NCBI GenBank assembly: GCA_007130265.1
Contig: SLST01000149.1
Span: 1 to 23,972 of the forward strand
DNA length: 23,972 nt
Origin: Spirochaetales bacterium
Lineage (GTDB): Bacteria; Spirochaetota; Spirochaetia; DSM-27196; SLST01
Reading direction: 5' to 3'
The translations under genes and the position numbers were made by a program. Shown here piece after piece: positions 8,051 to 15,909 of this stretch. Within the stretch, counting starts at the first letter, position 1. Each line of letters starts with the position of its first letter. The notes under the pieces were generated by a model. It was not told where the DNA came from. It made no database searches and was given only the letters and a program-made list of their open reading frames with translations.

Positions 8051-8886
8051 TGTTCCCTCCGTTGCGGCTCTTCGACTTCACGACGCAGCTGCTCGGCGAA
8101 CCGGCGGTCTGAGGCACGCGGATCGCGATCCACAGCCGGATGGTCCACCTCGCGGGGGGGGCCGAAACGCAGCGTTACGCGATCGCCGCGGCGGCGCAGC
8201 AGCTCATCGAGAAGCAGAGTCATCTCGACGTTGATCGAGACGCCGAAGGTGCGTCGCAGCTTGTGAATGAGGTAGAAGTGGCGTGAGTTGCGGCCGCTCA
8301 CCCAGACGGGCAGGACGTCGCGGCTGTGGCGGCGCGCGCGCGTAACGAAGGTCGGCGCCCACGGAAACTCACGCAGCACGCCTGCGTAGACGCGTGCGGT
8401 GACACCGGCGGGGAAGACAAGGATGGGAGCGTCGCCGGCGAATGCCCGCTCGAATGCGGCGGCGTGCGCGCGTTTCGGCCGCCCACGGTCGACCGGTACG
8501 ATAATCGGGGCGAGCGGTGGGAGCAGCGAGAGAAGATCGTTTCCGGGAAAGAGACAGCCGCCGCGGGTGCGGGAGAGCGCCAGGATCAACGCGAGGCCCT
8601 CGATCCCTCCAGACGGGTGATTCGCGCAGACGACGGGCCTCCGGGCGGCCTCGAGATAGTGCCGGTTCTCGATCCGCACCGTCACCCGGAGCCTGTCGAG
8701 CACCGCTTCGCAAAACTCACCCGGCCCGTAGCTCTGGTAGCCCGTCAGAAGGGCGTTGAGCAGTCGCTCGTGAAGGACAAGCCGCAAGAGAGCGTACGTT
8801 CCCGGGGGAAGCCGACGGGCGAGATCCGGCGCACGCTCCGCGAGGATTGCGGCAATGTCGATCGCGTCGAACCGCGGGCGGGTCAC
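8044..8886 (-). CDS. GlsA/PlsC-like O-acyltransferase
   Basis: A 280-residue lysophospholipid-acyltransferase-family protein. It has NHPSGGIEG (89-97), where His90 is the expected catalytic base. The acidic partner of the usual H-x-D motif appears as Glu96 with the spacing of the NHPxGGxDG variant found in GlsA/OlsF-type enzymes. VFPAG (157-161) takes the place of the FPEGT substrate-binding motif. The predicted role is adding the second acyl chain, by ester linkage, to the product of the adjacent N-acyltransferase. The start is GTG at 8886, the first available start in frame, with no good Shine-Dalgarno, so the exact start is uncertain. It is first gene of a three-gene overlapping run. Confidence 0.72.
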   Translation of the reverse strand: MTRPRFDAIDIAAILAERAPDLARRLPPGTYALLRLVLHERLLNALLTGYQSYGPGEFCEAVLDRLRVTVRIENRHYLEAARRPVVCANHPSGGIEGLALILALSRTRGGCLFPGNDLLSLLPPLAPIIVPVDRGRPKRAHAAAFERAFAGDAPILVFPAGVTARVYAGVLREFPWAPTFVTRARRHSRDVLPVWVSGRNSRHFYLIHKLRRTFGVSINVEMTLLLDELLRRRGDRVTLRFGPPREVDHPAVDRDPRASDRRFAEQLRREVEEPQRREQW

Positions 8887-8980
8887 CAGAGGCCGCCCGA
8901 CTCCCGGGCCCGGTTACGTGCATCTACAACCATGCGGTGAAGGTGCTAGAAACCGGTTGCCGTGGTCAAGCGATTCGCTG

Positions 8981-11500
8981 CTATACCGTCGCCGCGCTGA
9001 CCTCTTTCGCCGTCGTTGACGCGCGCTTCTTCTCCCGGAACCCGATCTTGTCGTTCCTGATCGTCACCACGATGTGGCTGCCTTCGCCGAATCGGCCCTT
9101 GAGGATCTCCATGGCGAGGGGATCCTCGATCTCCCGCTGTATCGTGCGTCGCAACGGCCGTGCGCCGAACTTCACGTCGTAGCCGACCTTGATGAGGTGC
9201 TCCTTCGCCCGCTTCGTCACCTCGAGCGTTATCTCCTTCTCGGCGAGACGGGTCTGTACCTCGGCGAGCTCGATCTCGAGTATCGAGCGAACCTGCTCGT
9301 GGTCGAGACTGTGGAAGACGACGATTTCATCGACCCGGTTGATGAACTCGGGTCGGAACAACCGCTTGAGCTCGTTCATCGCACTCGACTTGATGTCACG
9401 GTAGTCCATCAGTCCGTCGATCGTCTTGAAACCGACCGATGACTCGCGCGTAATCTCGCGCGCGCCTGCGTTACTCGTCATGATGAGCACGGTGTTTCGG
9501 AAGCTCACCGTGTGGCCGAGGCTATCCTGCAGCTGCCCCTCCTCGAGTACCTGGAGCAGAATGTTGAAGACATCCGGGTGTGCTTTCTCGATCTCGTCGA
9601 ACAGAACGACGCTGTACGGCTTCCGTCTGATCTTCTCGGTCAGGAGCCCTCCCTCGTCGTACCCGACATACCCGGGAGGCGCGCCGACGAGACGGCTCAC
9701 GTTGTGCTTCTCCATGAAATCGGACATGTCGATGCGGATCAGTGCGTCTTCACTCCCAAAGAGGAACTCCGCGAGCGTCTTCGCCAGCAGCGTCTTGCCC
9801 ACTCCCGTCGGCCCCAGGAAGACGAACGAACCCATGGGCCGACGCGGCGACGAGAGCCCGGTCCGGCTTCGACGGATCGCCGACGAGACAGCCTGGATCG
9901 CCGGGTCCTGCCCGACGACCGTCTGGTGAAGCTCCGCTTCGATCTGCAGCAGCTTCTCGCTTTCACTCTGCGCGATGCGCGAGAGCGGTATTCCGGTGAT
10001 GTCCGAGAGCACGTACTGAATGTCCTCGGAATCGACCACATTCTGTTCGGTCTTCAGGGTCACCTTCCACTGGGTCTTCATCTCCTCGACCTTCGCCTTC
10101 AGCTGACGAACCTGGTCGCGCACGGCGGCGGCCCGCTCGTAATTCTGGCTGTTGACAAGGCTCAGCTTCTCGGCGTTCAGTTTCTCGATCTCCCGGTCGA
10201 GCTCGGCGAGCTCAGTCGGACGCACCGAGTTGTGAATACGCTTTCGACTGCCGGCCTCGTCGATCAGATCGATCGCCTTGTCGGGCAGGAACCGATCGGT
10301 GATATACCGACGCGAGAGCAGCGCCGAGATCTCGAGAGCGCCAGGCGTGTAACTGACGTTGTGATGATCCTCGTAGCGTTCCTTGATGCCCTTGAGAATC
10401 TCGAGAGTTTCCTCGACGGTCGGTTCGTCGACGTAGATCGTCTGAAACCGACGCTCGAGCGCAGCGTCCTTCTCGACGTACTTCTTGTATTCGTTCAGCG
10501 TCGTTGCGCCAATACACTGGATCTCGCCTCGCGACAGCGCAGGCTTCAGCATGTTACTCGCGTCGATCGCACCTTCCGCGCCGCCGGCGCCGATAATGGT
10601 ATGCAGCTCGTCGATGAACAGCACGACGTTTCCAGCCGTGATGATCTCTTTCATGACGCGCTTCAGACGCTCCTCGAACTCGCCGCGATACTTGGTTCCG
10701 GCGATCAGCGACGCGAGGTCGAGCGTCATCACCCGTTTGCCGATCAGAACCTCAGGCGCGCTCCCGTCGACGATACGCTGCGCGAGCCCCTCGACAATCG
10801 CGGTCTTGCCGACGCCCGGCTCACCGATCAGCACAGGATTGTTCTTCGTTCGCCGCGCGAGTATCTGGATCACGCGCTGTATCTCACGCCCTCGCCCAAC
10901 GACCGGATCGAGCTTGTCCTCGCGCGCGTACTGCGTCAGATCGCGACTGAACTCGTCGAGCGTCGGGGTGCTCTTCTTCGTTGAGGCCGACTGTCCTGTA
11001 GTCTTCCGCTTCTGCTGAGTGCTGCGGGTCGCCGGCGTCCCGCTGCTCGCGGCCGGCTGCACCGAGCCGCTGAGGTCGGAGATGATCTCGCGAAGCGCGT
11101 CGCAGCCGGAACCGTACTCCGCGAGGAACCGCGTCGTGACGCTGTCGGACTCACGGGCGCATGCAAGCAGCAAGTGCTCGGTCCCGATGTACTCATGCCC
11201 CAGGTTTCGCGCCTCCTCGGCGCTGTCCTCGAGAACCTTCTTGCCGCGGGCGGACGGTGGGACGTCTCCGAGGATGAAACCGCCACGTTTGCGCGGGATC
11301 TCCTTCTCGATCTCGATCTGCATTTTGGCGGGGTCGACTCCGGCCTTCTCAAGAGCCTTGTACCCGAGACCCCCGCCCTCCTTGAGTAGCGCAAGCATGA
11401 TGTGCTCGGGCAGGAGTTGGTCGGAGTGAAATCTCTTCGCCTCGTCCTGGGCAAGTATCGTGAGGACCTTCTGGGCCCGTTGCGTCAAACCTTTGAACAT
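8981..11500 (-). CDS. clpC: ATP-dependent Clp protease ATP-binding subunit ClpC
   Basis: AAA+ unfoldase, 839 residues, feeding substrates to ClpP in the cytoplasm. Order: double Clp-N repeat (1-145), Ser/Thr/Gln/Lys-rich linker (145-180), first AAA domain with GEPGVGKT (226-233) and FIDELH (295-300), middle domain with the UVR-like stretch around 447-480, and second AAA domain with GPTGVGKT (563-570) and LFDEIEKAH (633-641). The loop VGF at 689-691 is in the position used to bind ClpP. The N-domain residues Glu32 and Glu108 correspond to E32 and E106 of B. subtilis ClpC, which hold phosphoarginine tags. GGGAGG lies 10 nt before the ATG. It follows mcsB by 19 nt and closes the mcsA-mcsB-clpC operon. 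Confidence 0.97.
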   Translation of the reverse strand: MFKGLTQRAQKVLTILAQDEAKRFHSDQLLPEHIMLALLKEGGGLGYKALEKAGVDPAKMQIEIEKEIPRKRGGFILGDVPPSARGKKVLEDSAEEARNLGHEYIGTEHLLLACARESDSVTTRFLAEYGSGCDALREIISDLSGSVQPAASSGTPATRSTQQKRKTTGQSASTKKSTPTLDEFSRDLTQYAREDKLDPVVGRGREIQRVIQILARRTKNNPVLIGEPGVGKTAIVEGLAQRIVDGSAPEVLIGKRVMTLDLASLIAGTKYRGEFEERLKRVMKEIITAGNVVLFIDELHTIIGAGGAEGAIDASNMLKPALSRGEIQCIGATTLNEYKKYVEKDAALERRFQTIYVDEPTVEETLEILKGIKERYEDHHNVSYTPGALEISALLSRRYITDRFLPDKAIDLIDEAGSRKRIHNSVRPTELAELDREIEKLNAEKLSLVNSQNYERAAAVRDQVRQLKAKVEEMKTQWKVTLKTEQNVVDSEDIQYVLSDITGIPLSRIAQSESEKLLQIEAELHQTVVGQDPAIQAVSSAIRRSRTGLSSPRRPMGSFVFLGPTGVGKTLLAKTLAEFLFGSEDALIRIDMSDFMEKHNVSRLVGAPPGYVGYDEGGLLTEKIRRKPYSVVLFDEIEKAHPDVFNILLQVLEEGQLQDSLGHTVSFRNTVLIMTSNAGAREITRESSVGFKTIDGLMDYRDIKSSAMNELKRLFRPEFINRVDEIVVFHSLDHEQVRSILEIELAEVQTRLAEKEITLEVTKRAKEHLIKVGYDVKFGARPLRRTIQREIEDPLAMEILKGRFGEGSHIVVTIRNDKIGFREKKRASTTAKEVSAATV

Positions 11501-11519
11501 CTATGTAATCCTCCCAGCC

Positions 11520-12638
11520 TCAATCGGCCCGGCTCACTCCAAGCATCTCGCGAAAGATGCGGGCACGAGCCGTACCTCCGTCCTCTCCGTTCCCTTCACA
11601 GGCGCGTCTCTGCTCTACATGGTTGTCCTGGTTGATAAACAGAAGCGCGGTCACCGTCTCAACCGAAACACCAGATACCACCTCGGCCACCACTCCAAGC
11701 CGCAGGCGGCTAATCAATGCCCATGCCTCCGAAGCCGGAAGACACCTCGCGAAACGCAGGACGCCGAGCGCCCGATTCGCCGAATCGCTGATCTCCTCAC
11801 CTTTGGAGGCCAGAAGCTCTTGCCGCGCGCCACGCTCATAATGTACCAACGTGGATGTGTACTCTTCAAGCTTGGCCACGACAGCGACCTCATCCGACCC
11901 GAGCGTACGCCGATTCCGCAGCAGATAGAGCGTGGCGTCGCTCGACGGCTGCCGGGCGCCCCGCGGCGCTCGGTGAGCTCCCGCCTCGCCGGTCGGCATC
12001 CGGTTCACGGGAGGAAACGGCACCAGTTCGTACCCGGAGTTCTCCATGCTTTCGCTGATCGATCCGATCTGGTCGAGCAGGGACAGCGCAGGCAGATGGA
12101 CGAGCGTTGAGACGCACAGCGCCGTGCCGAGGTTCATGATCTCGCTTGAGAGATAGCCCCAGTCCATGGCGACCGCGTAGTTCAGCCCCTGCTCCAGCGC
12201 CCTGTCGGTATCCCGAACGACCTCCAGCGCCCGCGAGGGCACGAATCCGGGCGCGAGCCCGATGATACGAAGGTGATCAACGGCCCCGATCTGAACCGCG
12301 AGACGCTCGTCATCGGTGGCAAGGACACGCCACGGAATGGGTGTATCCAACAGCGACCGCTCGGCAAGGAAGCTCCGCTCGACCTCAGACAGACGTTCGG
12401 GAGCCAGATCGAGCGCTCGAGCCCCAAGCGGCGAGGGAAACAGCTCCTCCCATACCACCTGCATGATCTGTCGCTCGGCAGCCCTTCGCTCAGAGTCGGA
12501 GGCGGCGTGCGGAAACGGTATACCGGCGAGATTCCGGGAAAGCCTGGCGCGCGAGGCGAGTACGACGTCGCTTTCAGGACCGGTCCCGCACGCCCACGAG
12601 GGCGCCGGCGGCAATCGTGCGACTTCAGACGTCGGCAT
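11520..12638 (-). CDS. mcsB: McsB-family protein, predicted catalytically inactive (pseudo arginine kinase)
   Basis: A 372-residue homologue of the protein arginine kinase McsB. Family membership is clear from GPESDVVLASRARLSRN (20-36), DHLRI (121-125), NLGTALCVSTLVHLPALSL (169-187) and position between mcsA and clpC. Compared from memory with B. subtilis McsB, active-site residues are lost: NEED becomes GAVD (118-121), so the catalytic Glu is Val120; CPTN becomes EIMN (166-169), so the active-site Cys is Glu166; the Arg after NxGTGL is Cys175; and the RGIYGEGSEA loop with the second catalytic Glu is replaced by a Pro/Arg-rich stretch about 18 residues longer (205-235). The RDxxRA phosphoarginine sensor reads GGTARA. 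The frame is intact and flanking motifs are conserved, so a sequencing error is unlikely. It overlaps mcsA by 14 nt. I infer an adaptor role for ClpC. Confidence 0.88.
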   Translation of the reverse strand: MPTSEVARLPPAPSWACGTGPESDVVLASRARLSRNLAGIPFPHAASDSERRAAERQIMQVVWEELFPSPLGARALDLAPERLSEVERSFLAERSLLDTPIPWRVLATDDERLAVQIGAVDHLRIIGLAPGFVPSRALEVVRDTDRALEQGLNYAVAMDWGYLSSEIMNLGTALCVSTLVHLPALSLLDQIGSISESMENSGYELVPFPPVNRMPTGEAGAHRAPRGARQPSSDATLYLLRNRRTLGSDEVAVVAKLEEYTSTLVHYERGARQELLASKGEEISDSANRALGVLRFARCLPASEAWALISRLRLGVVAEVVSGVSVETVTALLFINQDNHVEQRRACEGNGEDGGTARARIFREMLGVSRAD

Positions 12639-13122
12639 CGGGCTGCTCCTCGAGCGCGCGCATCTGGTCGCGCAGCGTCACGGCTTGCTCGTAGTCCTCC
12701 TGCGCCAACGCGTCGGTCAGCCGATCTCGCAGGACCTCACGATCGACGAGCAGGCGTTTGTACGAACCAAGGCGGGCCGGATAGCGGCCCACGTGCTCTT
12801 CGGTAAGTCCCGCCTGATCAAGCAGATAGTGGATACGCGCGCGAAAGACCCGATAGCACTCGGCACACCCGGCCCGACCGGTCTGCCGAATCGTCCGAAA
12901 CCGTGTGCCACATACCGGACAGCTTCGATTTGGCGAGCCTCCGAGAGCACTCCCCAGTATCTCCCCGACCGTCGGCGCGAACGCGGGGGCGGCCTCCTCG
13001 ACGCCAAGCGCCTCGGCACACACGCTGCACAGCCAGAGCTCACTGTACTCGCTGCCCTTCGTCTGATAGACCCGCACCCGGCCCGCGGTGTTGCCGCACC
13101 CGTCGCATTGGCGTTCGTTCAT
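12625..13122 (-). CDS. mcsA: McsA, zinc-binding activator/adaptor of McsB and ClpC
   Basis: A 165-residue protein with four CxxC pairs: CDGC near the N-terminus, CSVC about residue 32, CPVC about 68 and CAEC about 87, expected to bind two zinc ions. The C-terminus carries a UVR motif (about 120-160), the segment used in this family to contact McsB and ClpC. ATG at 13122 is preferred; an in-frame TTG three codons earlier (13131) is possible. Neither has a nearby Shine-Dalgarno, and a TACTAT sits just upstream, so the mRNA may be nearly leaderless. The gene opens the mcsA-mcsB-clpC run and overlaps mcsB by 14 nt. All zinc ligands are retained although the partner kinase looks inactive. Confidence 0.92.
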   Translation of the reverse strand: MNERQCDGCGNTAGRVRVYQTKGSEYSELWLCSVCAEALGVEEAAPAFAPTVGEILGSALGGSPNRSCPVCGTRFRTIRQTGRAGCAECYRVFRARIHYLLDQAGLTEEHVGRYPARLGSYKRLLVDREVLRDRLTDALAQEDYEQAVTLRDQMRALEEQPDADV

Positions 13123-13130
13123 CGTCTTCA

Positions 13131-13136
13131 ATAGTA
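13131..13136 (-). promoter_or_regulatory. Possible -10 element just upstream of mcsA
   Basis: TACTAT on the minus strand ends 8 nt before the mcsA ATG, which would place the transcription start within a base or two of the start codon. No convincing -35 at 17 nt was found; TTGGAG is 21 nt away. No CIRCE-type inverted repeat is present in the 101-nt serS-mcsA gap, so HrcA control is not supported. Confidence 0.25.
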
Positions 13137-13223
13137 GCGAAAAGCGCGGCGTAGTTCCTCCAATCTTTGCGAAGGGACGAAAAAAGTTGGCGGCGCGGGC
13201 GAAGCGGGAGATTCTGCCGGGCG

Positions 13224-14510
13224 CTACGCGTCGCGCACCGACAGCCGGTCCGTGCCGAGCCGTCGGGCAAGCGCCGGAGGAAGGAGCACGGATCCGTCGG
13301 CCTGTTGACCCTGCTCGACCAGCGCGGGAAGGATGCGGCTCGTCGCCAGACCGGAGGCGTTCAGCGAGTGAACGAACTCCGTCTGTTTGTGCCCTTCACG
13401 CCGAAACCTGATGTTTCCGCGTCGAGCCTGATAGTCGTGCGCGTTCGAAACCGAGCTCACTTCGAGGTACTGATTCATGCTGGGAATCCAGACCTCGATG
13501 TCGTACGTCTTGGCCATGGACGCTGAGGCATCGCGTGCCGCGAGCAGACTCGCACGATAGTGCAGACCGAGGTCCTGAACGAGCTTCTCGGCCTTGGCCA
13601 TGAGCTCCTCGTGAGCACGGCCGGACTCCTCCGGCGCGGTGAACTGGAAGATCTCGACTTTGTTGAACTGATGGCCGCGGATCATGCCGCGCTCCTGCGC
13701 CCGATAGCTTCCGGCTTCCTTGCGATAGCACGGCGTGTAGCTGAAGTACTTCCGAGGCAGCTCCGTTTCGCTGAGTATTTCATCCCGGTGGAAGTTGATC
13801 AGCGCCGTCTCGGCGGTCGGCAGGATGAAGTGGGAAAACCCTTCGGACTCACTGCGGATCTGGAAGACATCGTCCTCGAACTTGGGGAACTGACCGGCGG
13901 TGAATCCGCACTCGTACGTAAGGAGGTGCGGAGGGAGAACAAACTCATATCCGTCGGCGAGGTGGCTCTCGATGAAGAAGTTCAGAAGCGCCCACTCAAG
14001 CCGCGCACCGGTCCCGCGATAGAGCCAGAAACCGTTCCCGCCCATCTTCACCCCGCGCTCGTAGTCGATGAGGCCGAGCGAAGTCACGAGGTCCACGTGA
14101 TCGCGTGGCGCGACATCGAATCGCGGCTGCTCGCCCCAGGAGCGCAGCACCGTGTTCGCCTCCTTGTCTCCGGCAGGAACGTCATCCGCGGGCAGATTCG
14201 GCAGTCGCACGAGCTCGTCGCGAATCGCTGCATCGAGCTCGCGTATCTGCTGGTCCATCGCCTTGATCCGCGCGGAGACGTCCTTCATCTCGGACAGAAG
14301 AGCGTCAACGGGTTCGCCGGCCTTCTTGAGGCGAGGTATTTCCGATGAGACCTGGTTTCGTCGTGCCTTCAGCTCGTCTGCGTCGCCGACGAGCTCCCGC
14401 CGACGCGCGTCCCGGTCGAGCAATCCCGACAGGTCAACGTCGTCCATGCGCTTGCGCAGCGCCTCCTCTACGGCTTCCCTCTGATTGCGGATGAGTGCCA
14501 AGTCCAACAC
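13224..14510 (-). CDS. serS: Seryl-tRNA synthetase
   Basis: Class II synthetase that charges tRNA-Ser (and tRNA-Sec where present). At 428 residues it is of normal family length. The GTG at 14510 was chosen over the longer frame reaching 14633: it yields the canonical opening LDLALIRNQREAVEEAL, and GGAG lies 6 nt upstream, whereas the 41-residue extension would run back into lolE. The N-terminal part forms the long helical tRNA-binding arm. The catalytic domain shows the motif 2 region CYRKEAGSYRAQERGMIRGH and the motif 3 region ending in LNASGLATSRILPALVEQGQ. The lolE stop is 46 nt upstream, so it may be the last gene of the long prfB-lolE run. Confidence 0.96.
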   Translation of the reverse strand: MLDLALIRNQREAVEEALRKRMDDVDLSGLLDRDARRRELVGDADELKARRNQVSSEIPRLKKAGEPVDALLSEMKDVSARIKAMDQQIRELDAAIRDELVRLPNLPADDVPAGDKEANTVLRSWGEQPRFDVAPRDHVDLVTSLGLIDYERGVKMGGNGFWLYRGTGARLEWALLNFFIESHLADGYEFVLPPHLLTYECGFTAGQFPKFEDDVFQIRSESEGFSHFILPTAETALINFHRDEILSETELPRKYFSYTPCYRKEAGSYRAQERGMIRGHQFNKVEIFQFTAPEESGRAHEELMAKAEKLVQDLGLHYRASLLAARDASASMAKTYDIEVWIPSMNQYLEVSSVSNAHDYQARRGNIRFRREGHKQTEFVHSLNASGLATSRILPALVEQGQQADGSVLLPPALARRLGTDRLSVRDA

Positions 14511-14556
14511 GGGCTGCTCCTGATTGCCGACAGGGTACAGCGCGGCGTAGGCGTGG

Positions 14557-15909
14557 TCAATGCCTCGTGAGGACGTCAAGCGGACGCACGCGTGCGGCGC
14601 GCTGCGCAGGGAACCAGGCGGCCACGGCCGCAAGGACGAGCGTCAGGACGGTCACCAGGACGAGGTCCGAGAGGCGGATCGCAATCGGTATCTCCTGGAG
14701 GTAGTAATCCTGCGACAGGAGCTCGAACGGTACGTAGGCCGCGTCGGTGAAGAGCCCTGCGACCGTGGCCGCCGCCCATGCCACCGCGTTGAGGCACCAC
14801 TCGAGACCCGCCAGAACCTCGTTGATGTTGATCGCAATCACGAGTCCGACCGACACGCCGAGAGCGGCGCCCATCGCGCCGAGGACGAGACCGGCGATGA
14901 CGAAGGCGTACATGATGCCGCCCGGCGAAGCGCCAAAGCTCTTGACGATCGCGATCTCTTCCTGTTTCTCAAGTACGAGCATGACGAGCGTCGACGAGAT
15001 ATTGACCGCGGCGACTATGACGATAAGCACCATGATGAAGATGAGCAGATCCTTCGTGGTCTGGAAGCTCATATACTTCGCCCGTTCGCTCTCAAACCAC
15101 GTCGCAACCCTGAAGTCCGTGCCGAGCGCCGCCCTGACCGCGTCGACGGTGCTCACAGCGCGTTCTTCGGCGGCCCGTGACGGCGGCCGGAAGAGCGGAT
15201 TCGGCAGCGCAAGCGGATCGTCAATCTTCATGCCGATCAGAAATCGAGAGCTCTCCTGCGGCAGCATCGGCGCGCCTTCGCCGTACGGGATGAAGACCCA
15301 GAGGCGGTCGAGGTCGGCGTATCCGCTCGACAGCACGCCGCGGACGGTGAAAGCGCGCGTCCGCGGCAGGATGCGGCCGCCGGAGAGCGAACGAGCGGTC
15401 AGGATTCTCACCGCGTCGCCTACTGCTATGCCCAGCTGGCGGGCGACGTACTCGCCGACGAGGATACCTCCGGAATCGAGATTCCATTCGCCGGAGGAGA
15501 ACTCCAGGTACTCGCGGAGCGAGGGGTCGCGGTGCCAGAGGTCGGGCTCCACGGCTCGAATCGTGACGGCAGTGCGGCGTTCGTCGGCGGCGGCGAGTCC
15601 GAGTCCCTGGCGCTCGGCGGTGAGTAGCCGCACTCCGGCCAGCGACGAGAGCGTCTCAAGCGAGCGCTCGAGGTCTTCCTCCTGTGGAGTGTGACGGGCG
15701 ATCGCCTGGATGTGGTAGGAGCCGGCCTCGATGTAGCGGGCGGTGATACCGGCGATCATGCCGTCCGCCACCTGAAGGACAACGACCAGGGGCACGAGGC
15801 TCAGGCCGACGCCGATGATGCCTCCGCGGATCCGGCGCGTCGCGTTGGAGTTTCCGGCCCGGCCGAAGAGGAACCGGAACGCGAGGAGAATCGACGAGGA
15901 GATCGTCAT
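14557..15909 (-). CDS. lolE: Lipoprotein-releasing ABC transporter permease, LolE-like
   Basis: A 450-residue FtsX/MacB-type permease. It has one N-terminal membrane helix (about 28-52), a large periplasmic domain (about 53-285) and three C-terminal helices (about 290-435), ending RVRPLDVLTRH. In Gram-negative bacteria this family extracts mature lipoproteins from the inner membrane for delivery to the outer membrane. The start overlaps the lolD stop as ATGA (15906-15909); there is little Shine-Dalgarno, so translation probably relies on coupling. The gene order permease-ATPase-permease matches proteobacterial lolC-lolD-lolE. The two permeases are clearly paralogous but quite diverged, so assigning C or E is by order. 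Confidence 0.86.
   Translation of the reverse strand: MTISSSILLAFRFLFGRAGNSNATRRIRGGIIGVGLSLVPLVVVLQVADGMIAGITARYIEAGSYHIQAIARHTPQEEDLERSLETLSSLAGVRLLTAERQGLGLAAADERRTAVTIRAVEPDLWHRDPSLREYLEFSSGEWNLDSGGILVGEYVARQLGIAVGDAVRILTARSLSGGRILPRTRAFTVRGVLSSGYADLDRLWVFIPYGEGAPMLPQESSRFLIGMKIDDPLALPNPLFRPPSRAAEERAVSTVDAVRAALGTDFRVATWFESERAKYMSFQTTKDLLIFIMVLIVIVAAVNISSTLVMLVLEKQEEIAIVKSFGASPGGIMYAFVIAGLVLGAMGAALGVSVGLVIAININEVLAGLEWCLNAVAWAAATVAGLFTDAAYVPFELLSQDYYLQEIPIAIRLSDLVLVTVLTLVLAAVAAWFPAQRAARVRPLDVLTRH

Noticed and set aside
8898..8911. Palindrome CCGGGCCCGG downstream of clpC as terminator or operator
   Set aside because: A short GC palindrome is expected by chance in this composition, and there is no T-tract.
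9512..10984. Long plus-strand open frame (490 codons) opposite clpC
   Set aside because: It is antisense to highly conserved ClpC AAA+ coding sequence; GC-rich codon bias produces such shadow frames, and its translation shows no recognisable motif or start signal.
13183..13223. Terminator after serS (T-run on the minus strand)
   Set aside because: A run of six T is present, but I could not find a matching stem immediately upstream.
14511..14633. 41-residue extension of SerS
   Set aside because: It overlaps the end of lolE and is not SerS-like. GTG 14510 with GGAG upstream gives the canonical N-terminus.
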